From NCBI RefSeq assembly GCF_019355055.1, contig NZ_CP048411.1:1674001-1738000 (forward strand): DNA of 64,000 nt. The letters run 5' to 3'. A program made the translations under genes and the position numbers. This stretch comes from Pseudomonas sp. MTM4. Its GTDB lineage: Bacteria; Pseudomonadota; Gammaproteobacteria; Pseudomonadales; Pseudomonadaceae. Positions 8,835 through 17,302 of the stretch are shown piece by piece (the stretch's first letter is position 1; every line of letters starts with the position of its first letter). The notes beneath the pieces are model-generated. The model saw only the letters and a list, made by a program, of their open reading frames with translations. It did no database searches and was not told the DNA's origin.

Positions 8835-10064
8835 TCATGCGAGCATTTCCTCGTACAGCGCCCGGTATTGCCTGGCGATGACCGGACTGTCGAAGGTGCT
8901 GGTGATCTTTTCCCGCGCATTGAGTACGAGCTGTGGATAGTCCGCCTCGCCCGTGACCCACTCGACGCCGTCAGCAAGGCCCTGCGCCTCGAAGGGTGCT
9001 GCCTTATAGCCGTCGTGCTTATGGGTCACGATGTCCTTCGGGCCGGTGGCGTCGAAGCACACCACGGGAGTACCGCACCCCATGGCTTCGGCCAGCGTCT
9101 TGCCGAACGCCTCCATCAGGCTCGGCGCGATGAACACATCGGCGGCCGAATAGAGCAGGCGCAGCGAGATGCTGTCGTGCAGATAGCCGAACGAGGTGTA
9201 GTCGAAGCCCAAACCATCGGCGATGGACTGGTCCAGCTTGCCGAAGAAGCACAGGTGATACTTGGCCGGATCGAGGTGCTTGAGCATCTCGAGGTATTTG
9301 CCGAAGCCCTTGTAAGTGTCCTTGGCGCTTGTGCTGCCGGTGAGGATGATCTTCTTCTCAGTATTGAGCCCCAGCAGCTGCCGAGCCAAGGACTTGTCCA
9401 GCGGAAAGAATTCACTGGCGTCGACGTTGTTATGAATGGTGCGCACGTCGAAGTCGCGGAACAGCAGGCTCTGCCGGGCCTGTTCGGAGACCCAGTCACT
9501 GATGCCGATCATCTTCATCGATTTGGGCAGATACTTGCGTTTGCGGTTAAGCACGAAGCGCGACAGGTCTCGCTCGGAGCGGCTGCCGAGTTGATCGCAA
9601 CTGCCGCAGCCGGTGGTGAATTTCTCGCAGCCCATGCCGTAATGGCAGCCACCAGTCATCGGCCACATGTCACGCATCGTCCAGACCACCGGCTTGCGCA
9701 GCTGAGCCAGGTGCTTCATATCGATGAAACCGCCGTTGACCCAATGCAAATGCACCACGTCAGCCTCACGGCACTCATCGCTCTTGGTGAAATCGGCACC
9801 CATCACGCCAGCGCTGAACATGCCCGACTGGCGTCCACGGTAGAAACTGGCGAACGCCTGGTCGGCCTGGCTTCTGGCGATGCTGATGATCTTGTCTTTC
9901 TTGCTGCGGCTGACGGATACCACCGAGGTATCGCCATGGGTGACCTGGCTATTGGTATAGACGCGGGAATCGACCCCCAGCGAGCGCAGCCCCTGGTGCA
10001 ACCAGTACGCGCCGCGAGCAGCGCCTCCGGTCAATTCGCCAGCGACCAAATGCAAAACCTTCAT
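8835..10064 (-). CDS. Glycosyltransferase family 4 (WcaC-like)
   Basis: 409-residue GT-B fold retaining glycosyltransferase. The N-terminal domain begins MKVLHLVAGELTGGAARGA. A Cys-rich stretch (GGCHYGMGCEKFTTGCGSC) around residues 138-156 follows TMRDMWPMTGG, a pattern seen in WcaC and similar colanic-acid transferases. The C-terminal domain has SLMEAFGKTLAEAMGCGTPV, the E-x7-E nucleotide-sugar motif. Its ATG overlaps the flippase stop by 4 nt (ATGA), showing tight coupling. It probably adds fucose, galactose or glucuronate to the repeat unit, and the donor cannot be fixed from sequence. Confidence 0.9.
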   Translation of the reverse strand: MKVLHLVAGELTGGAARGAYWLHQGLRSLGVDSRVYTNSQVTHGDTSVVSVSRSKKDKIISIARSQADQAFASFYRGRQSGMFSAGVMGADFTKSDECREADVVHLHWVNGGFIDMKHLAQLRKPVVWTMRDMWPMTGGCHYGMGCEKFTTGCGSCDQLGSRSERDLSRFVLNRKRKYLPKSMKMIGISDWVSEQARQSLLFRDFDVRTIHNNVDASEFFPLDKSLARQLLGLNTEKKIILTGSTSAKDTYKGFGKYLEMLKHLDPAKYHLCFFGKLDQSIADGLGFDYTSFGYLHDSISLRLLYSAADVFIAPSLMEAFGKTLAEAMGCGTPVVCFDATGPKDIVTHKHDGYKAAPFEAQGLADGVEWVTGEADYPQLVLNAREKITSTFDSPVIARQYRALYEEMLA

Positions 10065-11440
10065 TGATCTAGGCTCTCTTTAATACGCTGGGCCGCATAC
10101 CACCGGCGCGCGGCAATCAGCACGATCGCGATCAGCGACGAATAGATGACGATGCAGGCGACGGCAAAGGCCTGCACAGTTGCCAGCGCACTACCGACCA
10201 GCAGTGCTCCGACAAACAGCGAAAGCACGCGCAAACTGGTGCTGAATATCTCGAATAGAAGGAAACGGCCTTGCAGCGACAGCGCCGGGACCGCCACCAC
10301 GCACGGGCGCGAGACAAAGATCACGTACTCGGCCAGCGCCAGCCAGCGGGCATACTCGCCTGCCACATGCCATTGCTCGCCGAACACCAGCGCGAACATC
10401 CAGGGCCCGAGCGCCACCACCAACGAGAACGGCACCAGACCGACCAACGCCAGCGCGGTGGTCGCCTTCAGCAGCATGGCTGCGACCGGTTCCCGATCGT
10501 GAATGGCGCGGCTGATGCGCGGGTAATAAACATCGGCCACCGATTTGCCGATCATATTGGTCGGCATGGTCAGCGCCTGTTTGCACAAGGCGAAGAACCC
10601 AGCGGCCGCCGGACCGAAATACGCCGCGAGCACCAGGGTTGGCAGATGCTGCGAGACGGCATTGATCAGCATCACCGGGGCGCGGAACTTGGGAAAGTCG
10701 CTATGCTGGCGGGCCAGTTCGAGCATACCGGGGCGCTCCTGCCCCGCTTCACCGGCGTGATTATCTTCGTGGGGCTTGGCCCGCAGTATCGCCAGACCCA
10801 GCATGGCCGCGTGCAACGCCTGCTGCAGCGCAGTGGTGCACACCAGAACCAGCGCCGAGGACTGCACCAGGCCGGCAATGGTCCGCATGGAGTTGAACAG
10901 CAGCGAATGCCCGACCGCCACGCTCGCCGTGATGCGGAAGCGCTGGGTGCGAAACAGCCATTGCTGGCAGATTTCCAGTGCCGCGCCACAGAACATCACG
11001 AACGGGATGAGCATCAGGAACGGCTGGATGATCTGCATCTCCAGCGCGGTCGTCAGCTGCGCACCGAACAGATACAGGCCCAGCGCAACCACCGACGCCA
11101 GCGCCAGCGCAATCGTCAGCGCCAGCCGCGCCAGGCCCCGCGCATCGCCATCGCGCTTGGGCAGCACGATGGCGATGGGATAGGTCAGCGCCGCGACCGG
11201 AATCAGCATCATGGTCACGCTGAGAAAGGTGCCCAACACGCCATAGGCTTCCGGCCCGTAGATACGCGTGATCACCGGCATGAAGGCCAGCGTGATCGCC
11301 TGCGCACCAGCGGTACCGGTCACCACGGTGAGGATGTTGCGCAGCAGTTTGCTACGCATGCCTCCATGCAACAGCGCGGCCAGCCGTTCCCTGGTTTGGG
11401 GGGAGCCACTGCGCATGCTGGACTGATCGATGGCGCTCAC
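10061..11440 (-). CDS. Wzx-type polysaccharide flippase
   Basis: 459 residues with about 12 predicted helices, of the polysaccharide transport (PST/Wzx) family. After a 35-residue cytoplasmic lead, LLRNILTVVTGTAGAQAITLAFMPV begins helix 1 and RIYGPEAYGVLGTFLS is the conserved loop. ALTYPIAIVLPKRDGDA is the family loop whose counterpart opens the gene at the left edge. The start is GTG at 11440 with a GAGGGG site 7 nt upstream. It should flip the completed undecaprenyl-PP repeat unit to the periplasm for the polymerase. The 14-bp gap to ugd and 4-bp overlap with the GT4 gene fix it in the operon. Confidence 0.9.
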   Translation of the reverse strand: MSAIDQSSMRSGSPQTRERLAALLHGGMRSKLLRNILTVVTGTAGAQAITLAFMPVITRIYGPEAYGVLGTFLSVTMMLIPVAALTYPIAIVLPKRDGDARGLARLALTIALALASVVALGLYLFGAQLTTALEMQIIQPFLMLIPFVMFCGAALEICQQWLFRTQRFRITASVAVGHSLLFNSMRTIAGLVQSSALVLVCTTALQQALHAAMLGLAILRAKPHEDNHAGEAGQERPGMLELARQHSDFPKFRAPVMLINAVSQHLPTLVLAAYFGPAAAGFFALCKQALTMPTNMIGKSVADVYYPRISRAIHDREPVAAMLLKATTALALVGLVPFSLVVALGPWMFALVFGEQWHVAGEYARWLALAEYVIFVSRPCVVAVPALSLQGRFLLFEIFSTSLRVLSLFVGALLVGSALATVQAFAVACIVIYSSLIAIVLIAARRWYAAQRIKESLDQ

Positions 11441-11454
11441 TCGCTACCCCTCGT

Positions 11455-12801
11455 TCAAGCCTGAACCGGCTGACGGCCGACGCCGTAGTAGCTGAAGCCT
11501 TCGCGCTTGACCTGCTCGCGGTCGTACTGGTTACGCCCATCGATGATCAGCGGAGTGTTTAACAAGCGCTTCAGCGCACGGAAATCCGGACGACGGAATG
11601 GCTTCCACTCGGTCACCAGACACAGGGCGTCGGCATCGATGGCAGCCTCGTACTGGCCTTCAACGATCTGCAGGCGACCTTCGGTAAACCAGCTTTCCGG
11701 GAACTCGCGGCGCGCTGTCTCGCGGGCGACCGGATCGAAAGCACGAACCTTGGCGCCGGCATTGATCAGGCTGTTGATCAGCACCACGCTCGGCGCTTCG
11801 CGCATGTCATCGGTACCCGGCTTGAACGCCAAGCCCCAGACGGCGAAGGTGCGGCCGCTGAGATCACCGTTGAAGTGGGTGGAAATCTTGTTGAACAGCG
11901 AGTGCTTCTGCTGCTCGTTACGGGCCTCGACCGCCTGCAGCAGCTTGGGCTCGAAGTCGTTCTGGTGAGCGATGTTGATCAGTGCCTTGACGTCTTTCGG
12001 GAAGCAAGAGCCGCCGTAGCCACAACCGGCATAGATGAAGTGGTAGCCGATGCGCTCATCCGAGCCGATGCCCAGGCGCACGTTCTCGACGTCCACGTCG
12101 AGGCGCTCGCAAAGGCTGGCGATTTCGTTCATGAAGGAGATCTTGGTCGCCAGCATCGCGTTAGCGGCGTACTTGGTCATTTCCGCATCGCGGATGCCCA
12201 TGAACATGGTGCGCGGGCGGTTGCGGATGAAGGGCGCGTAGAGGGCACTCATGACCTCGCGGGCGTGATCGTTGTCGGCGCCGATCACGATCCGATCGGG
12301 ATGCATGAAGTCATCGACCGCCGCACCTTCCTTGAGAAATTCCGGGTTCGATACCACCGAGAATTCGATGTCGACGCCGCGCGCTTCGAGACGCTCCGCC
12401 ACCGCTGTACGCACCAGGTCCGCCGTCCCGACCGGCACGGTGGATTTGTTCACCACGATCGCCGGACCGCTCAGGGTATCGCCGATCTGCCGAGCGACTT
12501 CCAGCACATAGCGCAAGTCCGCCGAACCGTCCTCGCCAGGCGGGGTGCCGACAGCGATGAAGAAGACTTCAGACTGCTCGGCCGCCTCACTCAGCGAAGT
12601 GGTGAAGTGCAGACGTCCGGACGTGTGGTTCTCGACGACGATATCTTCGAGGCCTGGCTCATAGATCGGCAGAATGCCCTGCTTGAGGTTCTCTATCTTG
12701 GTCTTGTCGACGTCGACGCAGTAAACCGTGTTGCCCATTTCAGCGATACAGGCACCGGTAACCAGCCCAACGTAGCCGCTTCCAACGACGGTGATGTTCA
12801 T
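11455..12801 (-). CDS. ugd: UDP-glucose 6-dehydrogenase
   Basis: 448 residues, a typical length. It oxidises UDP-glucose twice with NAD to UDP-glucuronate in the cytoplasm. Motifs: MNITVVGSGYVGLVTGACIA (NAD-binding), VDVDKTKIENL, AVGTPPGEDGSADL, NPEFLKEGAA, and GYGGSCFPKDVKAL with the catalytic Cys at about residue 266. The C-terminal domain has WGLAFKPGTDDMREAPS. AlgD-type GDP-mannose dehydrogenases share the fold, but NTVYCVDVD and the overall sequence fit Ugd better. It predicts that the polymer carries glucuronic acid. A 141-bp gap with a strong hairpin separates it from the upstream wzc-like gene. Confidence 0.93.
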   Translation of the reverse strand: MNITVVGSGYVGLVTGACIAEMGNTVYCVDVDKTKIENLKQGILPIYEPGLEDIVVENHTSGRLHFTTSLSEAAEQSEVFFIAVGTPPGEDGSADLRYVLEVARQIGDTLSGPAIVVNKSTVPVGTADLVRTAVAERLEARGVDIEFSVVSNPEFLKEGAAVDDFMHPDRIVIGADNDHAREVMSALYAPFIRNRPRTMFMGIRDAEMTKYAANAMLATKISFMNEIASLCERLDVDVENVRLGIGSDERIGYHFIYAGCGYGGSCFPKDVKALINIAHQNDFEPKLLQAVEARNEQQKHSLFNKISTHFNGDLSGRTFAVWGLAFKPGTDDMREAPSVVLINSLINAGAKVRAFDPVARETARREFPESWFTEGRLQIVEGQYEAAIDADALCLVTEWKPFRRPDFRALKRLLNTPLIIDGRNQYDREQVKREGFSYYGVGRQPVQA

Positions 12802-12889
12802 AGCAAGATCCTCGATTAAACATTGAAACAGGCATGCCTCGGCGCGACCCTTTCGGTGGCCGGTGGCGCAAAACTGGGCAGATTCAAAC

Positions 12890-12921
12890 GGGTCAGGTTC
12901 CTTGCTGGCCGAACCTGACCC
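12890..12921. repeat. Intercistronic hairpin between wzc-like gene and ugd
   Basis: Perfect 11-bp inverted repeat GGGTCAGGTTC (12890-12900) / GAACCTGACCC (12911-12921) with a 10-nt loop. It lies just past the wzc-like stop on the transcribed strand and has no T run, so it is more likely a partial attenuator or mRNA 3'-end stabiliser than a full terminator. Confidence 0.6.
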
Positions 12922-12942
12922 CAGGCGGATGAACGAGCCGGC

Positions 12943-15141
12943 TTAGACCGTTTGCTCGCTGTAGCCGTAGTGATCGTAATAGCCACGGAACTGACCGTTC
13001 TTCTTGGCTTTCTCGATATCGACGGCGTTGAGCACTACACCCGTCAGCGGCGCGTTGCTGTTCTGCAGCTGGCTTACACCTTTCTGCACATGCGGAATCA
13101 GCGTGGAGTCGGACTTGACGACATAGATCACAGCATCGGCGAGGGTCGACAACACGGCGGCATCGCTGACCGCCTGGCTTGGTGGCGAGTCGATGATGAT
13201 GCGGTCGTAGCGGCCCTTGACCACTTCGAGCAGTTTCGCGAAGCGTGGCGACGACAGAAGCTCCAGTGGGTTGGAAGGCACTGCACCGGCGGCGATCATG
13301 TCGACGTTGCCGACCGTGTGGATGCACTCCTCAAGCTTGGCATTGCCGCCGATGAGGTTGACCAGCCCCGGCGTGCCCGGCTTGAAGTCGAACGCCTTGT
13401 CGAGGGTCGCGCGGCGCAGGTCGGCGTCGATCAGCAGCACACGATGCAGCTGCCCCATGGCGAACGCTAGGTTGGCCGAGACCGCACTCTTACCTTCGTC
13501 CGGCGCGGTGGAGGTGATCACCAGCACCTGACGCGGCTGATTGGCTTCGCTCAGCAACAAGTTGGTACGGATGGTGCGCACGGCCTCGCAGAAGCGCTTG
13601 TCGCCGCTGCGCTCGAACAGATGGCTGACTTCCTTGCGCAGCTTGCGCGGCACCATCGGCACAATGCCCATGACTGGCAAGCCGAGCTTGTTTTCGACTT
13701 CTTCGGAGCTCTTGAAGGTGTTGTCGAGGATTTCGCGGATGATGGCCTGCGCAATACCCAGTACCAGCGCCAGGAACAACGCCACCGCCAGAATCAACTT
13801 CTTGTTCGGTGCACTGGGTTCGGTCGGCGGGATGGCCGCATCGACCACACGGGCGTTGGTGGAGCTCAGATCCGAGGTCGCGGTCGTTTCCTGCAGGCGG
13901 GTCATGAAGGTGTCGTACAGCGCGCGGTCGCTTTCGACCTGACGCTGGAGATCACGCACCTTGAATTCCTTGCGGGAGATATCCTGGATGCGGCCTTTGT
14001 TCTCGTCGAACGAAGCACGCAGGGAGTTCTCGTTAGCCATTGCCAGTTGATAGTTGCGCTCGATGCTCGCTACTACCTGCTCGACTTGCTGACGGAGACT
14101 GGCAGTGGCCGCATTAAGATCGGAACGTGCGGAAACCATCGCCGGATGACGATCGCCATAACGACGGGACAGGTCTTCGACGCGCGACCGGGCATGTGCC
14201 TGATCCGCCTTGAACTGTTGAATCAGGGGGTGACCCAGCACGGCCGGCACACTGGCGAGACGCTCCCAGCCCTGGCTGCGCATGGATTCCACCTGACGGT
14301 ACTGGCTCTCGGCTTCGGCCCGCTGACGACGCGCGTCGATCATGCGGTCGCCGGTCAGAGATAGCTCGTTGGCACTGATGGTGCCGACACCATCCAGATC
14401 CACGAGACCTTCGGCGTCCAGGTAGGCCTGGAGACGGTCTTCGGAGTCCTGCAGATTTTCACGCAGGGAGACCAGGCGCTCGTTCATCCAACTGGCGGCT
14501 GTCATCGACATGTCGACCTTGGCTTCCAGCTGCGCTTCGATATAGGCCTGCGCCAGTTGGTTGGTCGCTTCCGCAGCGGTCATGCGGTCGGCCATGGCGA
14601 TGGACAGATAGACCAGCTGGCTCTTGCCTTCGACCCATACCGACGTCCGCTCCATCAAGGATTGAGTGGCGTAGTCGAGGATCTGCGCTTCGGTAGGCGC
14701 CTCTTCCTCTTCACCGGTCAGGGCAGCGGCGATACCACTAAAGTCGATCAGCGGCCCAGGCTGTTGGCGCAGATCGAATTCCGGGTGCTCGGTCAGATTC
14801 AGATCGCGCACCACACGCTCGGCAACGCCGCGGCTCTGCATCAGGCTGAGCTGAGTTTGCAAATATTCGCTGAGCTCGACGGGCGTGTCCGCAGCAGGCT
14901 GGAAGGACAATACCGGTGTGCCCTTCGTCTCGATGAGCACCGACGCGACGGCCTTGTAGATAGGGGTCATCCGCGACAGCAGCACGATTGTCAGCAGCAC
15001 GACGCCCACCACCAGCAGGGCGATACCCCACTTGCGTGACCAGATTGCGTGCCAGATTTTCTTAAGGTCTATGAAATCGCTATCGGTTGCCGGCCCTACG
15101 GGGCGCTGCCATGGCCGATCCGGGCGAACTGGGCTGTTCAT
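12943..15141 (-). CDS. Wzc/ExoP-type polysaccharide co-polymerase and tyrosine kinase
   Basis: 732 residues. A Wzz domain lies near the N-terminus with membrane helix 1 at about 38-57 (WGIALLVVGVVLLTIVLL). A long periplasmic coiled-coil region follows (roughly 170-430), then helix 2 around 448-468 (LILAVALFLALVLGIAQAII). The cytoplasmic BY-kinase domain has Walker A TSTAPDEGKSAVS (about 543), Walker A' LLIDADLRR and Walker B RIIIDSPPSQ. The C-terminus carries the Tyr cluster YYDHYGY, the usual autophosphorylation tail. It controls chain length and links polymerase to export across the periplasm. The start overlaps the export-protein stop by 1 nt. No partner phosphatase gene (wzb) is in the window. 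Confidence 0.94.
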   Translation of the reverse strand: MNSPVRPDRPWQRPVGPATDSDFIDLKKIWHAIWSRKWGIALLVVGVVLLTIVLLSRMTPIYKAVASVLIETKGTPVLSFQPAADTPVELSEYLQTQLSLMQSRGVAERVVRDLNLTEHPEFDLRQQPGPLIDFSGIAAALTGEEEEAPTEAQILDYATQSLMERTSVWVEGKSQLVYLSIAMADRMTAAEATNQLAQAYIEAQLEAKVDMSMTAASWMNERLVSLRENLQDSEDRLQAYLDAEGLVDLDGVGTISANELSLTGDRMIDARRQRAEAESQYRQVESMRSQGWERLASVPAVLGHPLIQQFKADQAHARSRVEDLSRRYGDRHPAMVSARSDLNAATASLRQQVEQVVASIERNYQLAMANENSLRASFDENKGRIQDISRKEFKVRDLQRQVESDRALYDTFMTRLQETTATSDLSSTNARVVDAAIPPTEPSAPNKKLILAVALFLALVLGIAQAIIREILDNTFKSSEEVENKLGLPVMGIVPMVPRKLRKEVSHLFERSGDKRFCEAVRTIRTNLLLSEANQPRQVLVITSTAPDEGKSAVSANLAFAMGQLHRVLLIDADLRRATLDKAFDFKPGTPGLVNLIGGNAKLEECIHTVGNVDMIAAGAVPSNPLELLSSPRFAKLLEVVKGRYDRIIIDSPPSQAVSDAAVLSTLADAVIYVVKSDSTLIPHVQKGVSQLQNSNAPLTGVVLNAVDIEKAKKNGQFRGYYDHYGYSEQTV

Positions 15142-15674
15142 CAGAAGAATCCTTCATCGATGTTAATCGTGTCGCCGGGGCGAACCAGTGTGTTCATGGT
15201 GGCTTTTTCTTCGGCGCGGCTGCCTTCGGAGCCGCGAACGATGGTCATGCGTCTGGTCGATGCACGCTCGGTCAGCCCTCCTGCCAAAGCGATGGCCCGA
15301 TCCAAGGTGAGTCCGGGCTGGAATGGGTAGCCACCGGGAAGTTTCACTTCGCCAGCGATGTAGAACTCGCGATAGTTGGCAACCGATACCGACACGCGCG
15401 GATCGACCAGATAGCCATCCTTCAGCTTCTCGACCAGCAGGTTGCGCACCTCGCCCGGTGTCTTGCCGTTGGCATCGACCTCGCCAATGAATGGAAAGGT
15501 GAAGGTTCCGGCGTCCGTCAGGCGAATTTCTTCGAAGGTGAGGTCCGGCTCGCCGTGTACGTTGATACGAATGATGTCCCCTGACCCCAGCTGATACTGC
15601 GCGGCGCTGGCCGCCGCACTGAACGCCAGCAGCACGAGCAGAGAAAGGAATTTGAAAATGTTCGGGATGCGCAT
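15141..15674 (-). CDS. Short Wza-type polysaccharide export protein (Poly_export/SLBB)
   Basis: 177 residues with a Sec signal peptide (FLSLLVLLAFSAAASA). The mature part has the polysaccharide export domain, YQLGSGDIIRINVHGEPDL and FPFIGEVDANGKTPGEV, followed by one SLBB repeat (FYIAGEVKLPGGYPF...LDRAIALAGGL). There is no lipobox and no C-terminal amphipathic helix, and it is about half the length of E. coli Wza (379), so it cannot form the outer-membrane pore alone. A GTG start at 15695 is possible, but the ATG at 15674 has an AAGGAGGA site at ideal spacing. The outer-membrane barrel encoded just upstream probably completes the channel. Confidence 0.92.
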   Translation of the reverse strand: MRIPNIFKFLSLLVLLAFSAAASAAQYQLGSGDIIRINVHGEPDLTFEEIRLTDAGTFTFPFIGEVDANGKTPGEVRNLLVEKLKDGYLVDPRVSVSVANYREFYIAGEVKLPGGYPFQPGLTLDRAIALAGGLTERASTRRMTIVRGSEGSRAEEKATMNTLVRPGDTINIDEGFF

Positions 15675-15716
15675 GGTTGGCTCCTCCTTAGGCACTGGTT
15701 AATGTCCTACCCGGCC

Positions 15717-16874
15717 TCAAAGGCTCAGGTCGAAACTCAGCAAGTAAACGTTTCGGTCGTAGGTCCTCGAGCTCAGGCTGGAGTCGTTTTCCGTTCTGAG
15801 ATATGACAGGGTCACGTCGGCCCAGCGGTCTGGCGACCAGGTCACGCCGGCACCGTAGCCGCTGCGCTCATCGTCTCGATTGATACCTTTGTACTCGCGA
15901 TCGGAAAAGCGGTAGAGCAGCTCGGTCGATACACGCGAGGTCCACTCGTGATCCCAGGTGGCGAGCGTCGTCCAGTCATTAATGGTGCTGGCACCGTTGT
16001 CACCCTCGTCGAAGGCGCGACGGGAATTGAGCGTGAACGCCGAGTAACTACGGGGTTTATAGGTGACGCCGATTTCCCACATGGGGCTGGTGGAGTCTTC
16101 ACGCTGATCGCTATCGAAGTCCTTGCGCTCGGCGCCAAGCTTGAACATGCCGGAGGTCTTCGCGCCGGCATCCCAGGTCGCACCGCCAAGCAACGCCACG
16201 TTGGTGCTGTCACGCAGCGCACTGCTTAGCTTGTAGTCGTGATCGGTATGGCGTATCTCAATGAGCGAGCGCGTCTTGGAACCCAGACGATGGAACCAGA
16301 CTGAGTTGAACATCAGGCTGTTGCGTTCTTCGGACGCGTTGATGTTGCCGCTGTTGTAGTAGCGGCGCTGTTCGTAATTAGTGCCGAACTCGAGCTGATT
16401 TTGTGCGCTCTGTGCACCGAAACGATAAGCGGCGCGAGCGATGGTCCGGCTGTACTTGTCGTTTTCAATAGCTTGCTCGGTGTCGGCCGTCTCCTCTACG
16501 CGGTGGTAGGCCAGCCCCCAGCTCAAACGATGGCGTGAGGTGAATTCCATGACGCTTCTTAGATTGAGATGGTGGTCGGTGTTACTGGCTTCGGAATCCG
16601 AATGAAAAATATCGCTGTTGAAGGAATACTCGAGTTCGTACTCGCTGTTGCGATTGCCCGTCCCAAGCAAGAAGGTCGGGTTGATTCCAGTTACCCAGGA
16701 CGCCCGTTCGTTATCTGCCAGTCCGCGATAGTTATCGTCATAGCTCTCACGCACGACCAGCGTCGGGGTGAACTCGTAACCACCAATGCGAATATCCTGA
16801 GGATCGTTAGCGGCCCAGCTATTGGTAGCTGCAAGGCACAGTAGCGATACACCTGGAAGCGTGATGTTCCTCAT
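15717..16874 (-). CDS. Outer-membrane beta-barrel protein of the EPS operon (BBP2-like)
   Basis: 385 residues. Signal peptide ends near NSWA. The mature protein is a run of alternating polar/hydrophobic strands separated by charged turns (for example SEYELEYSFNSDIF, RHRLSWGLAYHRV, AGVTWSPDRWADVTLSYL) and ends in a hydrophobic LLSFDLSL strand, as outer-membrane barrels do. It resembles the putative beta-barrel porin 2 families found in exopolysaccharide loci. It is the first gene of the operon, with an AAGGGA site before the ATG. By analogy with the Myxococcus WzpX/WzpS arrangement it could be the outer-membrane conduit working with the short Wza protein. That role is inferred. Confidence 0.8.
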   Translation of the reverse strand: MRNITLPGVSLLCLAATNSWAANDPQDIRIGGYEFTPTLVVRESYDDNYRGLADNERASWVTGINPTFLLGTGNRNSEYELEYSFNSDIFHSDSEASNTDHHLNLRSVMEFTSRHRLSWGLAYHRVEETADTEQAIENDKYSRTIARAAYRFGAQSAQNQLEFGTNYEQRRYYNSGNINASEERNSLMFNSVWFHRLGSKTRSLIEIRHTDHDYKLSSALRDSTNVALLGGATWDAGAKTSGMFKLGAERKDFDSDQREDSTSPMWEIGVTYKPRSYSAFTLNSRRAFDEGDNGASTINDWTTLATWDHEWTSRVSTELLYRFSDREYKGINRDDERSGYGAGVTWSPDRWADVTLSYLRTENDSSLSSRTYDRNVYLLSFDLSL

Positions 16875-17302
16875 ATGGAATCCCTTCTCGGAGATAAATT
16901 GTTGTTCATGCCTTCACTCTGGCCGCGACGCCCATTCTTGTGAGGAGGCATAGACACGCAACAGACCGCAAATATCCCGGACAGTTGCAGAATCTATGAG
17001 CGACGTAGATCAAAGCGGCAAAAACGCACGTGCTCCGCCCTTCAAGACAGGCTAGTGCCACGAGTTACAGCCCCATAGGGAAGTACAGACGCACCGGCAT
17101 TGCTACAGACATAGCCGTGAGTGCCTCGATCAGCGTTCGAACGGCAGGCTCGTAACATTCGGCAACGACTATTTAGACGAGCCACATCGCTGCGCCGCCG
17201 CACCACGCAAACAGTTGGCGCACTAAAGCCCACCGCTTGCGTGTGTGTCGTAGAGATCGAGAAAGGAAGTCGGCGCCTGGCTGCTACGCCCGCGCCGACG
17301 GA
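16875..17302. promoter_or_regulatory. Intergenic region upstream of the EPS operon (promoter region, details unresolved)
   Basis: 428 bp between the EPS operon start (16874) and the CvfB stop (17303), both on the minus strand. The EPS promoter must lie here. A weak FNR/ANR-like sequence, TTGAT-CTAC-GTCGC on the minus strand at 17000-17013, is about 125 bp upstream of the start codon. The left half matches, the right half poorly. I found no convincing sigma-70, sigma-54 or AlgU promoter and no coding sequence in it. Confidence 0.4.

Noticed and set aside
8868..10067. 399-codon open frame antisense to the GT4 gene
   Set aside because: Shadow of a codon-biased gene. The translation has no domain pattern, while the sense strand has clear GT4 motifs.
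10271..11464. 397-codon open frame antisense to the flippase
   Set aside because: Arg/Gln/His-rich, which is the usual antisense of a hydrophobic membrane protein.
11875..12819. 314-codon open frame antisense to ugd
   Set aside because: No motifs. The complementary strand encodes the complete Ugd.
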